Origin: Batrachochytrium dendrobatidis JAM81
Lineage: Eukaryota > Chytridiomycota > Chytridiomycetes > Rhizophydiales
DNA length: 64,000 bases
Assembly: GCF_000203795.2 (NCBI RefSeq)
Contig: NW_006281099.1
Span: forward strand, 3,126,532 to 3,190,531
Reading direction: 5' to 3'
Shown: one piece after another, positions 33,813-50,939 of the stretch
Position numbering within the stretch: the first letter of the stretch is position 1
Layout: every line of letters starts with the position of its first letter
Notes under the pieces: model-generated
Database searches by the model: none
The model's input: the letters and a program-made list of their open reading frames with translations, nothing else
What the model was told of the DNA's origin: nothing
Program-made: the position numbers and the translations under genes

Positions 33813-34736
33813 ATGGCCAGCGCTACATTTGGTAATTATTGCATACTCAACAAATATGTTTGAAAATCCTTTACTGGCATTCATACTCAACCTGGCTTGT
33901 TTGGTAGCTACCAAGTTTGGCACATTGATCAATCATCATCGGTCTGTTTTGGACAATGGCGACACTGTTTTAGCAGAAATCGAGCGAACAGCTGTTCTCC
34001 TCGAACAGACAATGTATGATGCGGATCAAGAACCTCATACAGATACTCGAGTGTGTTCCAAAGACTCGGGTGTGATTGAAATGGACGCTGCATTCCAAAA
34101 AACACTCGAGATATAAAATCGCATCCAGTTGCAGCAAGATCTGCTCACAACGCTGCAGCAGCAGCAACAGCGGGAACCAGTGATGGATATGCTGGAATGG
34201 TTTGAACAAAATTATCAAGAGAAACTGCAGCAGAGAGAGGCCATACCTGAAACCACTCGATATACGAGCAATGAAAAATACGATGCATTTAGACAGGCAG
34301 TGTGGGATGTCAGAAATCCTAATGTGCCATTCGGACAAGCTGTAAATAGTGAAGACGATGTGGTCATGACTACACAGACCGTCAGTTACAAATGTCCGAT
34401 TACGGTAACTTGCTTTTGTTGGTTGTTTGTGGACTGCTTCAGTTGCTCATATACTTTATGTAATTCTTCAATCACCAAACTGCCAACAATCAGCTGCGTA
34501 TCATGACCAACCCTGTCACTTCAAGAGTATGCAAGCATTCATTTTCTGATGCCATCTTTCAAACATTCACAAATGGATCTCCAGATATCGAATGTCCGAT
34601 TCCTGGCTGCGACAAACGTATTCGCGCTGCTGATCTAAAGCCAGATGCTGCTTTAAAACGCAAAGTTGTTGCATGGCTTAGGGCTAAGCGACACGAAGCC
34701 AGCGAAGAAGACGACTGCGATCAGATTGCTGTTTAG
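33813..34736 (+). CDS. NSE2: SUMO E3 ligase Nse2/Mms21-like, with in-frame TAA
   Basis: Exons 33813-33831 (MASATF), 33908-34404 and 34494-34736. The C-terminal exon carries the SP-RING (MIZ) finger: YKCPIT-LRIMTNPVTSRVCKHSFS, then ECPIPGCDKRI, with Cys/His spacing of Nse2. The upstream part is helical (TVLAEIERTAVLLEQTMYD; QQDLLTTLQQQQQ) as expected for the arm that binds Smc5. A TAA at 34114-34116 interrupts exon 2; coding character and frame are identical on both sides. Either the gene is broken, or the stop lies in a short intron with a weak donor (GTGTGTTCC at about 34051 to CAG at about 34131 would remove it in frame). Nse2 is part of the Smc5/6 DNA-repair complex. Confidence 0.82.
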
Positions 34737-34885
34737 TTGCTGACAGAATCAATCGCTTTTCAACCTGCCTTTCAACTCCAAAATCTTAAATCAGACATGG
34801 ATTCTAGTTGATCGTATCCAAAATATATATTTAGTTTCATCAAAAGTAGTGGCCAATTAGTTTTCAACATTCCTAGTCCATTGCA

Positions 34886-36433
34886 TCATCTTTGACCCAA
34901 AACTGTTTGCTCAAACGCATCCTTGGGTACAAACACCTTGGCCCGTGAAAAAATCTGGATGCCTTGGTCAATCTCTACTAAATCTGACTCAATCTTTGAC
35001 TTGCGTGCCTTTGTGCTGGCTAGTTCAATAATCACTGGAAATCGCGTCAAGTCATCTAATAGTTCATCTCGTCCTATTGATAAAGTTTTACAAATAATAA
35101 AGTGTTTTGTAAGTATAAATCAGATTGCAAAATGGTGTGGGTTCAAGTCAAACTCACTTGATTTGAGCCCGTGCAATGTGCGAAGTCGATCAATATCCTT
35201 TAATACTATATTGAATTATGAGCCATGATTAGACACATTCGCCAATAGAAATCATTGAGTGATTGTGATGATGCAACATATTGGCAAACTTACACATCAT
35301 TCCTTTGGGAATTCTATAACATTGCATTGTTGCGCATCATGTCAAACATTCAGCATGGGTATGGATCAAAACAAACAAAATGAGTTGTACTGCATCAAAG
35401 CCCTGCAAATCAAAAATAAACACACTTGTCTTGCTCGAGTGCCATGATTCGCTGTTCTTCTTGCTGTGCCCATTGATGTTTCCTAATGACAAGACTTGTG
35501 ATTTTATTGACCACAATGTCACTAAAAGTATGGTTGTTTTTGAAAATCAGGCTATAGAATAGCAATTTATATTACACGTACTATTTAGGAACTTGGCCGA
35601 GTTTATGTTTTGGATCATTTGATGGAGCAGGTGCAGGTGTAGTCGGCTATAAAAGTCATGATAGCAGACTGACAGTTAGATTGAAACATAAATGAGATTC
35701 AAAGAATTACCTAAACTTACTTTACTGTTACTTGCACTTCTTACTCGTGTATAGTTGATGTTTATAAAGTTCTTTTTAGAGCCTTTAGACGAATCTGTGC
35801 TTGCTGTACAAGGACGAGAGCTGTCTGGAGTATTTGGGAATATACTATCAGATTTAGTCTGTGCATATAAACATTGATAAATTAATCATTCAACAGCTGT
35901 TACTACAATGTATTGGATGTTCTCATGCAAATCCATCGACTGTATTTCCTTTGAATTTGACTCACTTGTGGTCGTCTTGTAGATATTCTAGGCAAAACAT
36001 TGCTAAACTCTTTTAGTTTAAATGGTGGTGGAGATGGCATTCCTTCCTCCTACAGTCAGTATTTGACAAGATGAGATAAAAAGTCTAAACATGCCAACTT
36101 GTCCGGAATTCAAGGACAATGTCCAACATTGCTGTTTGACAAGTATCCTGAACTAGTCTAGAGTTAAAACTCACTGCTTTCTTTTGTTTATAAGTCTTTT
36201 CAGCACTCCGTAATTGTCGAACATTCTCCTTCATGTGGTCTTTTGGTTTTCCTCCTGCTCTAACAATATCATCTCTAGTAATTCATGAGCAATGGGTCAG
36301 TCAATACAATTGGACTTGTTCTTATGGTGGATTGCTATGCAATACAAACCCACCTGATTCCTTTGGATGGATGCAACAGCATTCCAACAGCATAACCAGC
36401 CATGTGCCGTTGATGCGTCTTGCGGGCTTCCAT
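34886..36433 (-). CDS. ENKUR: enkurin, flagellar microtubule-associated protein
   Basis: About seven small exons on the minus strand from ATG 36433 (MEARKTHQRHMAGYAVGM). Conserved blocks in order: GGKPKDHMKENVRQLRSAEK; PSPPPFKLKEFSNVLPRIS; KKNFININYTRVRS; DPKHKLGQVPKY; then the C-terminal enkurin domain LRTLHGLKS-RRDELLDDLTRFPVI and ELASTKARKSKIESDLVEID, ending near FEQTVLGQR at 34886. In animals and algae enkurin is a protein of ciliary doublet microtubules. Its presence fits a fungus with flagellated zoospores. Some splice joins (35222/35400 region) are approximate. Confidence 0.82.
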
Positions 36434-36768
36434 CTTTGTTGCGTTGGTTTAAAATAGTTCAAATGTAACGAAAATAGGAAAGTTGACGCAGTCTTATTGC
36501 ACAATACAACCAACATGTCCATCACTACGATATGCAGTGTAACTATTAATATTTTTAAAACTTTGACTAGATTACAACCATCTCGACGTATATACAATAA
36601 TACTGTTTTAGCGTGACATATTGAATGGGTCTGGATTGAACGTAAAATAATATTTTGAAACAGAGCGATAAGAATACAAACTACTTGAAACACTGTTTAT
36701 ATCAGCAAATCGATCTAAACAACGAATTGCTGATATAAACGCAATGTCTTGACTTTCTGCTTTTCTTT

Positions 36769-39712
<2,944 letters not shown>

Positions 39713-39920
39713 ATGACTTTTTCTCCAAAGCGATTAAAGCTTGCTAGATCTCTGCTGTTGACTATTGATGATGGCGGTGTCGCTGATCTTTTGAAAAAAT
39801 AAAAACAAGATGTGATCGAGTATAACTAGTACATGTGCAGATAAGAGTGATGGTGACGTAACTTTATCAAGTTCACATTGCAATCTTGGATGAACTTTAC
39901 TCTTCCTACACGACATTTTA

Positions 39921-40061
39921 CAACTGTATTCACGGTTAATAATCACACATTCTTTACACTTGTACAAATTCGTATTTTGAAAACTTGAGCCAATCATTTT
40001 GTGACTGTTTATTATGCAATTTGGCACCTGATTTGGTGTTCTATTTTACGTGAACAGCTGT
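39921..40061. repeat. short copy of the dispersed inverted-end element
   Basis: CAACTGTATTCACGGTTAAT (39921-39940) and CTATTTTACGTGAACAGCTG (40041-40060) are inverted, diverged variants of the family end, about 140 bases apart. It lies between ProRS and the HMG-box gene. Confidence 0.5.
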
Positions 40062-40078
40062 GATTATTCAGCGATAGA

Positions 40079-42240
40079 ATGCCTCGTAAGCCAGATGGTT
40101 TCAAGACACTTGCTAGGTTTTTAAGCACCAGTTTAGGCAAAAAGGTAGTGTTGGATTCTGCAAGGTTGTTTGTATTGCTACGGCTTGTTTCTGTTAGACC
40201 TTTTGTTGCAGTAGCGAGATGGTCGCTTGTTCAAGATTCCATCCTTTTAGCTGGACATCGTGTCTGGCTCGTAGTGTATCGGGTGATTGTATCAGCAAAG
40301 TTAATGGGTTCATGTGTGTATATAACTCAATAGACACCATTCAGTCAGTAGCTTTGCTACCTTTTGGCTATCAACTTGTAAACGAGCTTTTCAGTCCATG
40401 ATGCTTGCATGATCCACTTTTCCATTGCTATTTGACGAATGAACCCATTGAGAACAATCTTTTAAGCACTCTAACTCGTATCCAATAAGGCTTTGTTATT
40501 GAGCAGATTTATTAACCATACTGCTATTTATCAATCAATTCAACTATCACTCTTCTGACTCGACTTTCAAGATCGCTACGGATGTAGCTAGCCTGATCAA
40601 TATTGCCCAGTCTCTTGATCAAATTATCGAGTATGTGGCTCCACATGTTCATCTAGCGGCTCACTCGGCATTTGAGTTACGGGAAGCAACTCTATCAGCT
40701 ACTGCAGCGTCAGAAGCGACTGCTTTGGCCGAGGAGATTGAGAGAAAAAAAAAGAGGAAAAGAGCTAAAGATCCAAATGCTCCTAAACGACCTATACCAG
40801 CATACGTACTATTTGTAAAAAGCCAGTATCAGAAGATTGCCGAGGATAATCCAGAATTAAAGCCCAAAGACGTTATGGTTATTCTGGGTGCCCATTGGCG
40901 TGATCTAACCGATACCCAAAAGCAGGTAGTTTACAATCTGACTTGTTTTGATTAGTTTAATGATGTACACGAGGAGCTAGATCCTTGCATCAATCCCATC
41001 TAGTTTTGTATGCCACATCACTTTGTATTTGGCACACTTTTTAAACTCCTGATTTGGAATATACAGCTATAAATAATTGACTCACTTTTCCTTGCCAACA
41101 CTTGCCAATACAATCCAATGCTACTTAATTCAACCATTACAGCCATACCTTGACATGGCTGCAACTTATCGCGAACAGTACACTTTTGATATGGAAGCAT
41201 ACAAGGACAAACTGAGGCTTGAAGATGTTGCCGGAAATGATCACTCTGATGTTGAAGAAATTGCCAGCAATGACCATTCTGATGCTGAAGATGTTGCTAG
41301 CAATGATCATTCTGATGTTGAAATAGTGGAAGCGGAAGAAGAGGAGAACACCTCAACTGAACCAGTAGCAGAGGAAATTGATGACAGCTCGGAAGAGTCT
41401 TCTAGTGCATCTTCAGATTCAAGCGACACAGACGAAGAACCTGAACATCTTGCATCAGCTATGATGAATAAAAATCAAGTTGAGAAACTCGCTACAGCTG
41501 CTGCCGCGGCAGCTTCTTCTCTGGGTTCTATACCTATGATCGGTAAAGCTAAAAAAGAATCCAAGTCTGTTCTTACCAAGCCTGTTTCAGCGGATGTTTC
41601 TACTAAATCTGCTTCCGTGAATACTGCTACCAAAACTGCTTCCGCAAATACTTCTACCAAAACTGCTTCCGCAAATACTTCCATCAAACCTGCTTCTACC
41701 AAATCTGCTTCTGCAAGTGTTCCTACCAAATCTGCTTCCACAAATGCTTTCAGCAAATCTGCTTCTGCGAATGCTTCCACCAAACCTGTTTCTGCGAATA
41801 CTCCCATCAAGCCTGCTTCCACAAATGCTTCCGCTAAACTTACTCCTACCAAACCTGCATCATCACCTGTCGCGACTTTAGAGAAGCACAAGAATGGATC
41901 AAACAAACCTCCATCTACAGCACACAATGATAAAAAAAACTCTAGCAAACGTAAGATAGACTCGGAAACATTATCACCCGTTCCAGTAAAGCAACTTAAA
42001 TCTGTAGCTTTGGATTTGGGGTCGACTGCCAAAGCTATCCCAAAACCTACAACGCATGCTGCAACTCCTAAGCCAAGCACGCCTTCGAATAAGCCATCCG
42101 CCGCCACGTCTGTATTGAACACAGACAAGTCTGCATTGGACACAGACAAGCCTGTATTGAACACGGACAAGTCTGAATCCCGCAAGTCAAAGCATAAAGA
42201 TACGCCCAAAAGCAAAAGTGACAAAAAGAAAAACAAGTAA
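40079..42240 (+). CDS. HMG-box chromatin protein with repeated acidic and Lys/Ser tail
   Basis: Proposed exons 40079-40145 (MPRKPDGFKTLARF...GKK), 40572-40925 and 41143-42240. The HMG box spans the second junction: KDPNAPKRPIPAYVLFVKSQ, VMVILGAHWRDLTDTQKQ, then PYLDMAATYREQYTFDMEAY. Only one HMG box is present. The tail holds three copies of an 11-residue acidic repeat (NDHSDVEEIAS type), a poly-Ala stretch, and about ten copies of a 10-residue Lys/Ser/Ala repeat (SANASTKPVS type). Three copies of NTDKS-type repeats and a basic C-terminus (SKSDKKKNK) follow. Likely a nuclear DNA-bending protein. The first exon is the least certain part; the joined intron is 426 nt with a good CTGAC/TTTCAAG acceptor. 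Confidence 0.82.
41223..41325 (+). repeat. 33-bp tandem repeat, three copies, coding
   Basis: GAAGATGTTGCCGGAAATGA starts the unit; three consecutive in-frame copies encode the acidic NDHSD repeat of the HMG-box protein. Copies differ mostly by single bases. Confidence 0.8.
41575..41865 (+). repeat. about 30-bp tandem repeat array, coding
   Basis: About ten diverged in-frame copies of a unit like TCTGCTTCCGCAAATACTTC plus ten bases encode the Lys/Ser/Ala/Asn/Thr tail repeat. Copy number probably varies between strains (inference from the array type). Confidence 0.75.
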
Positions 42241-42473
42241 TTTATTACTAAAGGTGGCGAATGAATGTCGAGGGGATTGTGCCAGTGCAATATGCGTTTT
42301 ATGGAAACGATATATCATTCAAACTTTGTTTCTATTGACTAGGTCAGCTACAAGCATGTTTTTAGAAAATAAAGTTTTTATGGTGCTTATATCAAAAACA
42401 AGTGTAGTTTGATGTATGAATGCCATGAGCAATGCTGTAGATACCTCAACACGTCTTTATTTTTCACAAGACA

Positions 42474-43912
42474 TCAAATTGCAGTATGGAAGAGATAAGA
42501 GATGGATTCTCCATTATGAGTGCGGCGAATGGCTTCAGCAAATACACCAGATATGTCAATAATGGATAGTTTGGTTGAAGTGCGACGCTTTGCCTCGTCC
42601 ATTGGATACGTGTTTGTAATAATAACCTGATCCAACACAGGATTGGTATTGAACATTAGCACAATAATATTATCGCCTGCATAGTTGAATGCACTAGATC
42701 AAACAAAACACTTGCCTCGTCAACAGCACTGCATTCTTCAATCTCCTTTAGTGCATCGCCAGAAAGAATACCATGAGTAGCAATAATATAAACCTTTTCG
42801 GCCTCGCATTTTTTTAAATGCTCACACGAGTCCAAAAACGAATGGGTTCCGTCAACAATATCGTCCTAAAGTATTCAAGACATCAGTAAAATTGAAAAAT
42901 ACATCAAGATGCAATTCTGGCTACAACTATTGATCTAGAGCTGTAAAAACCAGTCGCTGCTTACCACCATGAAGCAAATTTTGCCCTTGACATTGCCGAC
43001 AAGAGTCAGTCGTGTTTCAGTCTGATCAGCAGATGAATCTCCTTTGATGTGGTATCGCTCGCGATGGATCATAGCAAAGTCAATTTTAAGGCGATCAGCC
43101 AAAGATGTGACACTTGCCAACATAGCATTAGAATAGGAAAAATAAATGAGTATTGATACAATATAGTCAAATACCAACCTATTCAATCCCATCACAGTAA
43201 ATACTACATGTCAGATCACCTACCGTTTAGCACCACCAGCGTTCTTGGAAATCACAACACCACGGGAAAACATACTTTCAAATCGATCCTTCATGTATCG
43301 AGCAATTGCAGGCTCAGCCAACAGGTTGTCTACAGGCTTGGAAAAAAATCCTTGAATTTGGTTGGAATGCAGATCCATGGTAATAATATGATCCACGCCA
43401 GCAACATGCAGCATATTTGCAACTAGTTTTGCGGTAATAGCTGCACGAGCCTTTTTCTTCTTGGACTGCTTGTTGTAGGGGAAATAAGGGAGAACGGCAG
43501 TAATGCGACGCGCACTGGCAGTCTTGCAGGCACTGATCATAATAAGAAGTTCCATAAGATGATCATTGATTGCTGATGAGCCTGATTGAATGATGAAAAC
43601 ATCCGAATCTCGCACAGAAACCCCAAGTTCAACGGACGTTTCTGCATTAGAAAAGCGCTTGAGAATGGCTGGCGATGGAGGAAGACCCATTCGTTCAAGC
43701 ACCAGTGCCGTCAACTCTGGATGCGATGACCCTGTGAATATCTTGATCTGTGTTAAAAGTATTTAAAAGTTAAATATCAATACAAAGATCCTATTGCAAA
43801 TTATGGTTGAGAATCTAGAGTTGCTTTGTATTGCACCGTCTCTGATAATACAAACCAGCATGCAGCATCAGAGATAGCGATACAAGACTAGATTATGGCT
43901 CACTTGGGGCAT
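42474..43912 (-). CDS. PRS1: ribose-phosphate pyrophosphokinase (PRPP synthetase)
   Basis: Makes phosphoribosyl pyrophosphate from ribose-5-phosphate and ATP for nucleotide, His and Trp synthesis. Exon 1 is only nine coding bases (MPQ, 43912-43904); exon 2 starts at 43747 with [13 protein letters not shown], matching the start of the human enzyme. Key motifs: [19 protein letters not shown], the ATP-site loop [12 protein letters not shown], the metal site [12 protein letters not shown], the PRPP-binding VDDIVDGT, and the family C-terminus [15 protein letters not shown]. Later exons end at the TGA 42474-42476. Length is close to the usual 315-325 residues. No non-homologous insert of the yeast Prs1/Prs5 kind is visible. 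Confidence 0.95.
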
Positions 43913-44243
43913 GAGGCCGTCGTTCTGCCCAAGACTGCCCAAAAGTCTGTGGGCAGCAACAGAAGGAGAAAGTTGTTCCGTTGTGATAGTGAGGCCACTT
44001 TTCAGTGAACAAATTGAGTTACTATTTGAGCAAGCCTGTTAATGTAGTGATGCACTAGCAGTACAAATGCTCAACTCGAATAGCAGTTGAATGTTCAAAT
44101 GTCAAATCAATCCATTCAAAAAAAGTGTCAATTAGCATTTCGAAGCCTGCATTTTGGCTAAATATTTTACATAATTGCCCAAAATTATTTGGTGTTTTGA
44201 TTGCCATTTCAAGGAAATTTGGCACTTTTATCAACATTTAATT

Positions 44244-46946
<2,703 letters not shown>

Positions 46947-46995
46947 ATAGCCAAAATAACCCACATGTGTTGATTCAACAATTTGCTGTTCTAAA

Positions 46996-47080
46996 ACCAT
47001 ATTCACGTAAAATAGAGCACTTGTATTGACTCCTTTGCCCTGGGACGAATAACGATTGAATATTCGATGCGTTTGATATA
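46996..47080 (-). repeat. dispersed inverted-end element, single (left) end
   Basis: ACCATATTCACGTAAAATAG at 46996-47015 followed by AGCACTTGTATTGACT. The interior GAATAACGATTGAATATTCG (about 47047) resembles the complete copy at 10707-11094. No right end within 500 bases. Confidence 0.55.
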
Positions 47081-47338
47081 AATTGGCTTGATTAAACAAT
47101 GTTCATTGTGATTACACAAACTATAGTCTTGAACCTATCCTTTTTTTGATGTATCCTAAATCTTGAATGCATCCGCATTCTAGTTCAAAAGATTGCATGT
47201 CTTGAAAATACAACCGTTGTTTCCATGTTGTTCATTAGAAGAAAACTCTAGTCAGTTAAAGAGTTTATGGCACATGTTGTCGAATTGCATTCATAATAAA
47301 GCAAGTTAATGTATAATATTTTTTCATTAATAAACTGG

Positions 47339-49871
47339 TTATTTAGCCTTTTTCTTCTTAACCATGTTTGCAAGCTCCTATTGACAATAAAATACAAATT
47401 AGTTGGTATATGTGACAGAAATTAGTATGCAATTCATGTGGAGCATCAATGTAAAAAGTGCAAACCTTGACACGATTCTTAATCTCGTTCTTGTTCTTGC
47501 CAGGAACATCGTTGGCCATCTGCTCCCAACGTCCAGAAGGATTGGAGGTAAAAGCAGATGCGGGATATTTACGCATGGCTTGTTCAAGAGCAAGCTGTTG
47601 CTCAGCGCTCCAGTTGGCGTTGGGTGGAGCCATCATAGTAGTGGCCGGAGCACTGGCCTTGGAAACAGGTTCGACAGTGGTGGTCTTGAGCAAAGGTTCA
47701 ATGCGCTCGGATGGGGCATCTTTGATTTCTATCTTGTTGACAGGTTTTGCTGCCGCAGCCTGTAGGCGAGAGCGATCAGCAGCAACAGCTGTTCAAGTAA
47801 ATAAAAGATAAAAAATAAGTGCATATTCAAATGAGATCATAAACAGTTTACACGATCACTTGCCAGTTTGTGTTTGCTTAGACTGCTGAATGCACTCTTT
47901 GACGGAACGAGTACGTAGAGCCTTTTGTTCCTCAGACTCTCCCTCAAGACCGCCATGCTCGTTAATATACTCGGCAATTTTCTCCCAACGAGAAATTGTA
48001 CCACCAGGGAACATCTTGACTGCCTTGATAAGAATGGTGATTTCCTTGGAAGTCCACTCTTGAGACTTGGTTTTGACAGCACTGGCGGTGTCCTTGGACT
48101 GAGTCTCGCTAGAGTCGGCAGACGTCTTGGCTGCAGCTTCACGTTCTTCAGCAAGCATATGCTCCTCATCAAATGCAAGCATAAGAGCATCAATACCAAA
48201 TGCAAAAGCATCTTCAAGACGGGTACGGAAAGCCTCAAGATGTTCAATTTCAGACCAGGTAAAGATAAACTCAATACGCTCGACCTGATTGATCACAGCA
48301 TCAGGCAAAGCTTCTCCAGAAAGGAAATTATTGTTATCACGCAGAAGACGCTTGATAGTTTTTTTCTCCTTTCGAACGGCATTCTTGGCTTTTTCACGCT
48401 TGGCCTTTTCGGCGTCTTTAACAGCCTTCTCCTGGGCTTCTGCAAGCTCACAGGCAATGCGAGCCTCTTCAGCTTTCTAAAATTATATTAGATGATCAAT
48501 AATGAAATCAAAAATCGTGTTAAAAATTCAATAGCATTGCAAATATCGACCATGCACAATACAGAAACAATCAAGCTTGTATTTTCTTGACAAGGATCAG
48601 CTCAATTAAAACTACCTTTTCAGCTTCAATCTCTGCAGCTTTAGCCAGCTGTTCCTTCTCACGACGCTTGGCATCTTTGGCGTAGCGTTCCTCTTCTTTA
48701 AACTTGCGAATACGGGGATCAAGAGAAAACGCCTGCTCGGCAAGTTTGATTAAGCGAGAGTTGTCCTCTTTTTTTAGTTTAGTGCGAGCAGCCTTGTTTT
48801 TGCGCTCAAGGAAACGCTTGTGATCACGACCTTCAGCATTATCAGTATCTTCCTCGTCCAACATTTCAAAGGTTCTCCACGACTCAAAATCAAACCTAAT
48901 AGTTGCAATCATAATACATCAGTAATAAAATTCGTAGTTTTGAATCGGCATACTCCAAGACCATTACCAAAAGCTGTAGAATGATTCAACATCCTCGCGA
49001 GTGGAGTTGATATCGCCAAGTTCAGGAACATTGGGTTTTTTGGAGAAACTAGATATTTCAAACCAAAATAAGCAATAGTCAGTCAAGTGAGCATTATTGG
49101 TAACAAAATATATACACTCGGATTAGAAACTGTTTACCGAGACTCCTTGGCAAAAGCAGGTGTGTAAATATCAAAGAAATCGCCCTTGGCTTTCAGGCTT
49201 GGAATAGATTCGTCAAACAATGGATCGCAAGAATCCCACTCACGACGCTTTTTTGGGTCGCTCATGATTTCCCAGGCTAATATCATTCGTGTTTCAGTAG
49301 CATTGTATGAAAATTGTGAGATTACCAGATTAAAGTTGATCAGCAAGTGTTTTAAATGAATTCCATCAATAAATAGCATGCATTATAAGAGGCATGCTTG
49401 TGATAGTGTAAATAGCTTACCTTTTTGAAGACATTTAAAATAAGAGTCATCGTTGGTTCTGCCACTAGCGGCAGCCTTCTTGTCGGGATGATGTTTCAGA
49501 ACCTTGCGACGGTATGCACGCTTAATATCTTCATCGTTGGCCATATAACGAACCTTGGACAAACCAAGGATAGCGTAGTGATCCTGATCCTTCCATTTGG
49601 AAGGATCGCTTCGAAGAAGCTTTGCAGATTCAGGCTCGTCTTCTTCCATCAAAACGTCGGCAGAATTGGCCTCACGAAGAGCCTCTTCAATTTCAAGATC
49701 CTCGTTGAGAGTGCGCTTGTGACGATGTCGAAGAGCACGACGCATAAAGGCATGGCCTGCAGGCTCGATAGGCTTGGCCAGACATGCAGCAATCTTTTGA
49801 TGGATTTTAGTTTCCTTATTCTTGTCCCAGTGCGCGGGAGGAGGAGGAAGAAGGAATTCAAGAACAGTCAT
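47339..49871 (-). CDS. ZUO1: zuotin / DNAJC2 (MPP11), ribosome-associated J protein
   Basis: About eight exons from ATG 49871 ([19 protein letters not shown]) to the TAA at 47339. Domains: zuotin homology N-terminus ([20 protein letters not shown]), J domain ([20 protein letters not shown] ... [11 protein letters not shown] with an intact HPD), and the zuotin core ([48 protein letters not shown]). A charged ribosome-binding helix follows, then two SANT/Myb-like domains ([40 protein letters not shown]). It stimulates Hsp70 Ssb at the ribosome exit tunnel. The SANT domains are like animal DNAJC2 and absent from yeast Zuo1, so this is the fuller ancestral form. Confidence 0.95.
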
Positions 49872-50092
49872 TATGGCAATTGGGACTGCATTTGTATTAG
49901 TTATTGTTGAACCCAAAAAATAAACATACAAACCAGGCTTTAATACAGTTGAACAGACAATCTGACAAGTCAAAACAAGAGCTCTGCTTACAGTATCGAT
50001 AAGTCGAGTGTGCCCACTGAATGTGTTGTGAATAAAAAAAGAAAAACTTTTATTTGGCAATTTCAAGCTGCACGTGTTTTGGCCAGAATATT

Positions 50093-50200
50093 ATTTTGCC
50101 ACAATCTTATCTGACATCATATTAAAAGTGTAATGTCGAATCGCATCAAGTTGTTGTTCAAGACGCTGGTCGAGTTCATCACTCTTTCCACGGCTCAAGC
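50093..50200 (-). other. coding-like tail downstream of SRP9
   Basis: In the same frame as SRP9 and directly after its TAA, an open stretch ends with SRGKSDELDQRLEQQLDAIR and HYTFNMMSDKIVAK before a TAA at 50093. Its amphipathic helix pattern looks coding. No start or upstream exon is identified; it could be an alternative last exon, a relic, or chance. Confidence 0.2.
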
Positions 50201-50234
50201 AGACTAGACGCACACATCTTGAATATAAACATAT

Positions 50235-50936
50235 TTATTTCTTCTTCCCTTTTCCTTTCTTGGTCGACTTCTGTCCCTTGGCAGTGGCAGTTGTCCCTGA
50301 TGTTTGCATTTCCAACTCTAAAGGAATTATATTAGCAAATGGTAAAGCAGCTAGGAATTGATTCGAAATATCAAAAAACAATCCTAGATAAAATCATACT
50401 TTCTGCTTCCACTTTATCTAGATCAATCGGATTTTGCTGCATCATTGCCATGAGTGATCGGTTTAGTTTTTCAAACTTGTTGAGATCTTGCATCTTGTCA
50501 GTCTTGAATTTAAGAGACTAAAATGGCATGTATAGTTGGATCATATATTAGTAATGTTTTAGTCAAATGAATCAATCAACTGCATGGTGCTGCTGCAGAT
50601 TCACTCATATCAGTATATTGTTGCTAGTCAAACACCATTTACCAGTATATCCGTATTTTTCTAAACATAACCAGAGACACTTACTTTTGGACCATCGCTA
50701 ACCTTGAGCACTAGTTTACCGTCACAGTGTCTATATTTTACAACATATCGAGTCTAGAGAATAGTCAGTATTAAGCATCGCTGTGTTGGTACAACCGCAT
50801 TGGCTAGTTATCGCACTGCAGTTAATCAGCAATACATGTTTTAAAGCAATCTAAAATGACTTGCCCTGAAAGGCGCTTGTGCGTAGAGTTCATGAACGGC
50901 CCGCTGGTAGTCGTCCCAAAGTGTAAACTTGACCAT
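50235..50936 (-). CDS. SRP9: signal recognition particle subunit SRP9
   Basis: Four exons, 50936-50865, 50753-50685, 50517-50400 and 50317-50235, joining to 114 codons. The sequence MVKFTLWDDYQRAVHELYAQ, RYVVKYRHCDGKLVLKVSDG and SLKFKTDKMQDLNKFEKLNR matches the SRP9 fold (beta-alpha-beta, with the conserved Y-R-H/K-C-D-G core). The C-terminus has a Lys-rich tail (KKGKGKKK). SRP9 pairs with SRP14 in the Alu domain of SRP and slows elongation. Intron 1 (50864-50754) begins GC (AGG then GCAAGT); every GT nearby breaks the frame or the conserved APFR-TRYVVKY join. Confidence 0.93.
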
Positions 50937-50939
50937 GTT

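Noticed and set aside
34111..34116. Alternative genetic code (TAA read as sense)
   Set aside because: All other genes in the window end at normal TAA/TAG/TGA stops, so reassignment is not needed to explain one in-frame stop.
41475..42290. Long open frame antisense to the HMG-box protein
   Set aside because: It mirrors the tandem repeats of the sense gene; the sense strand has the HMG box and matching splice sites.
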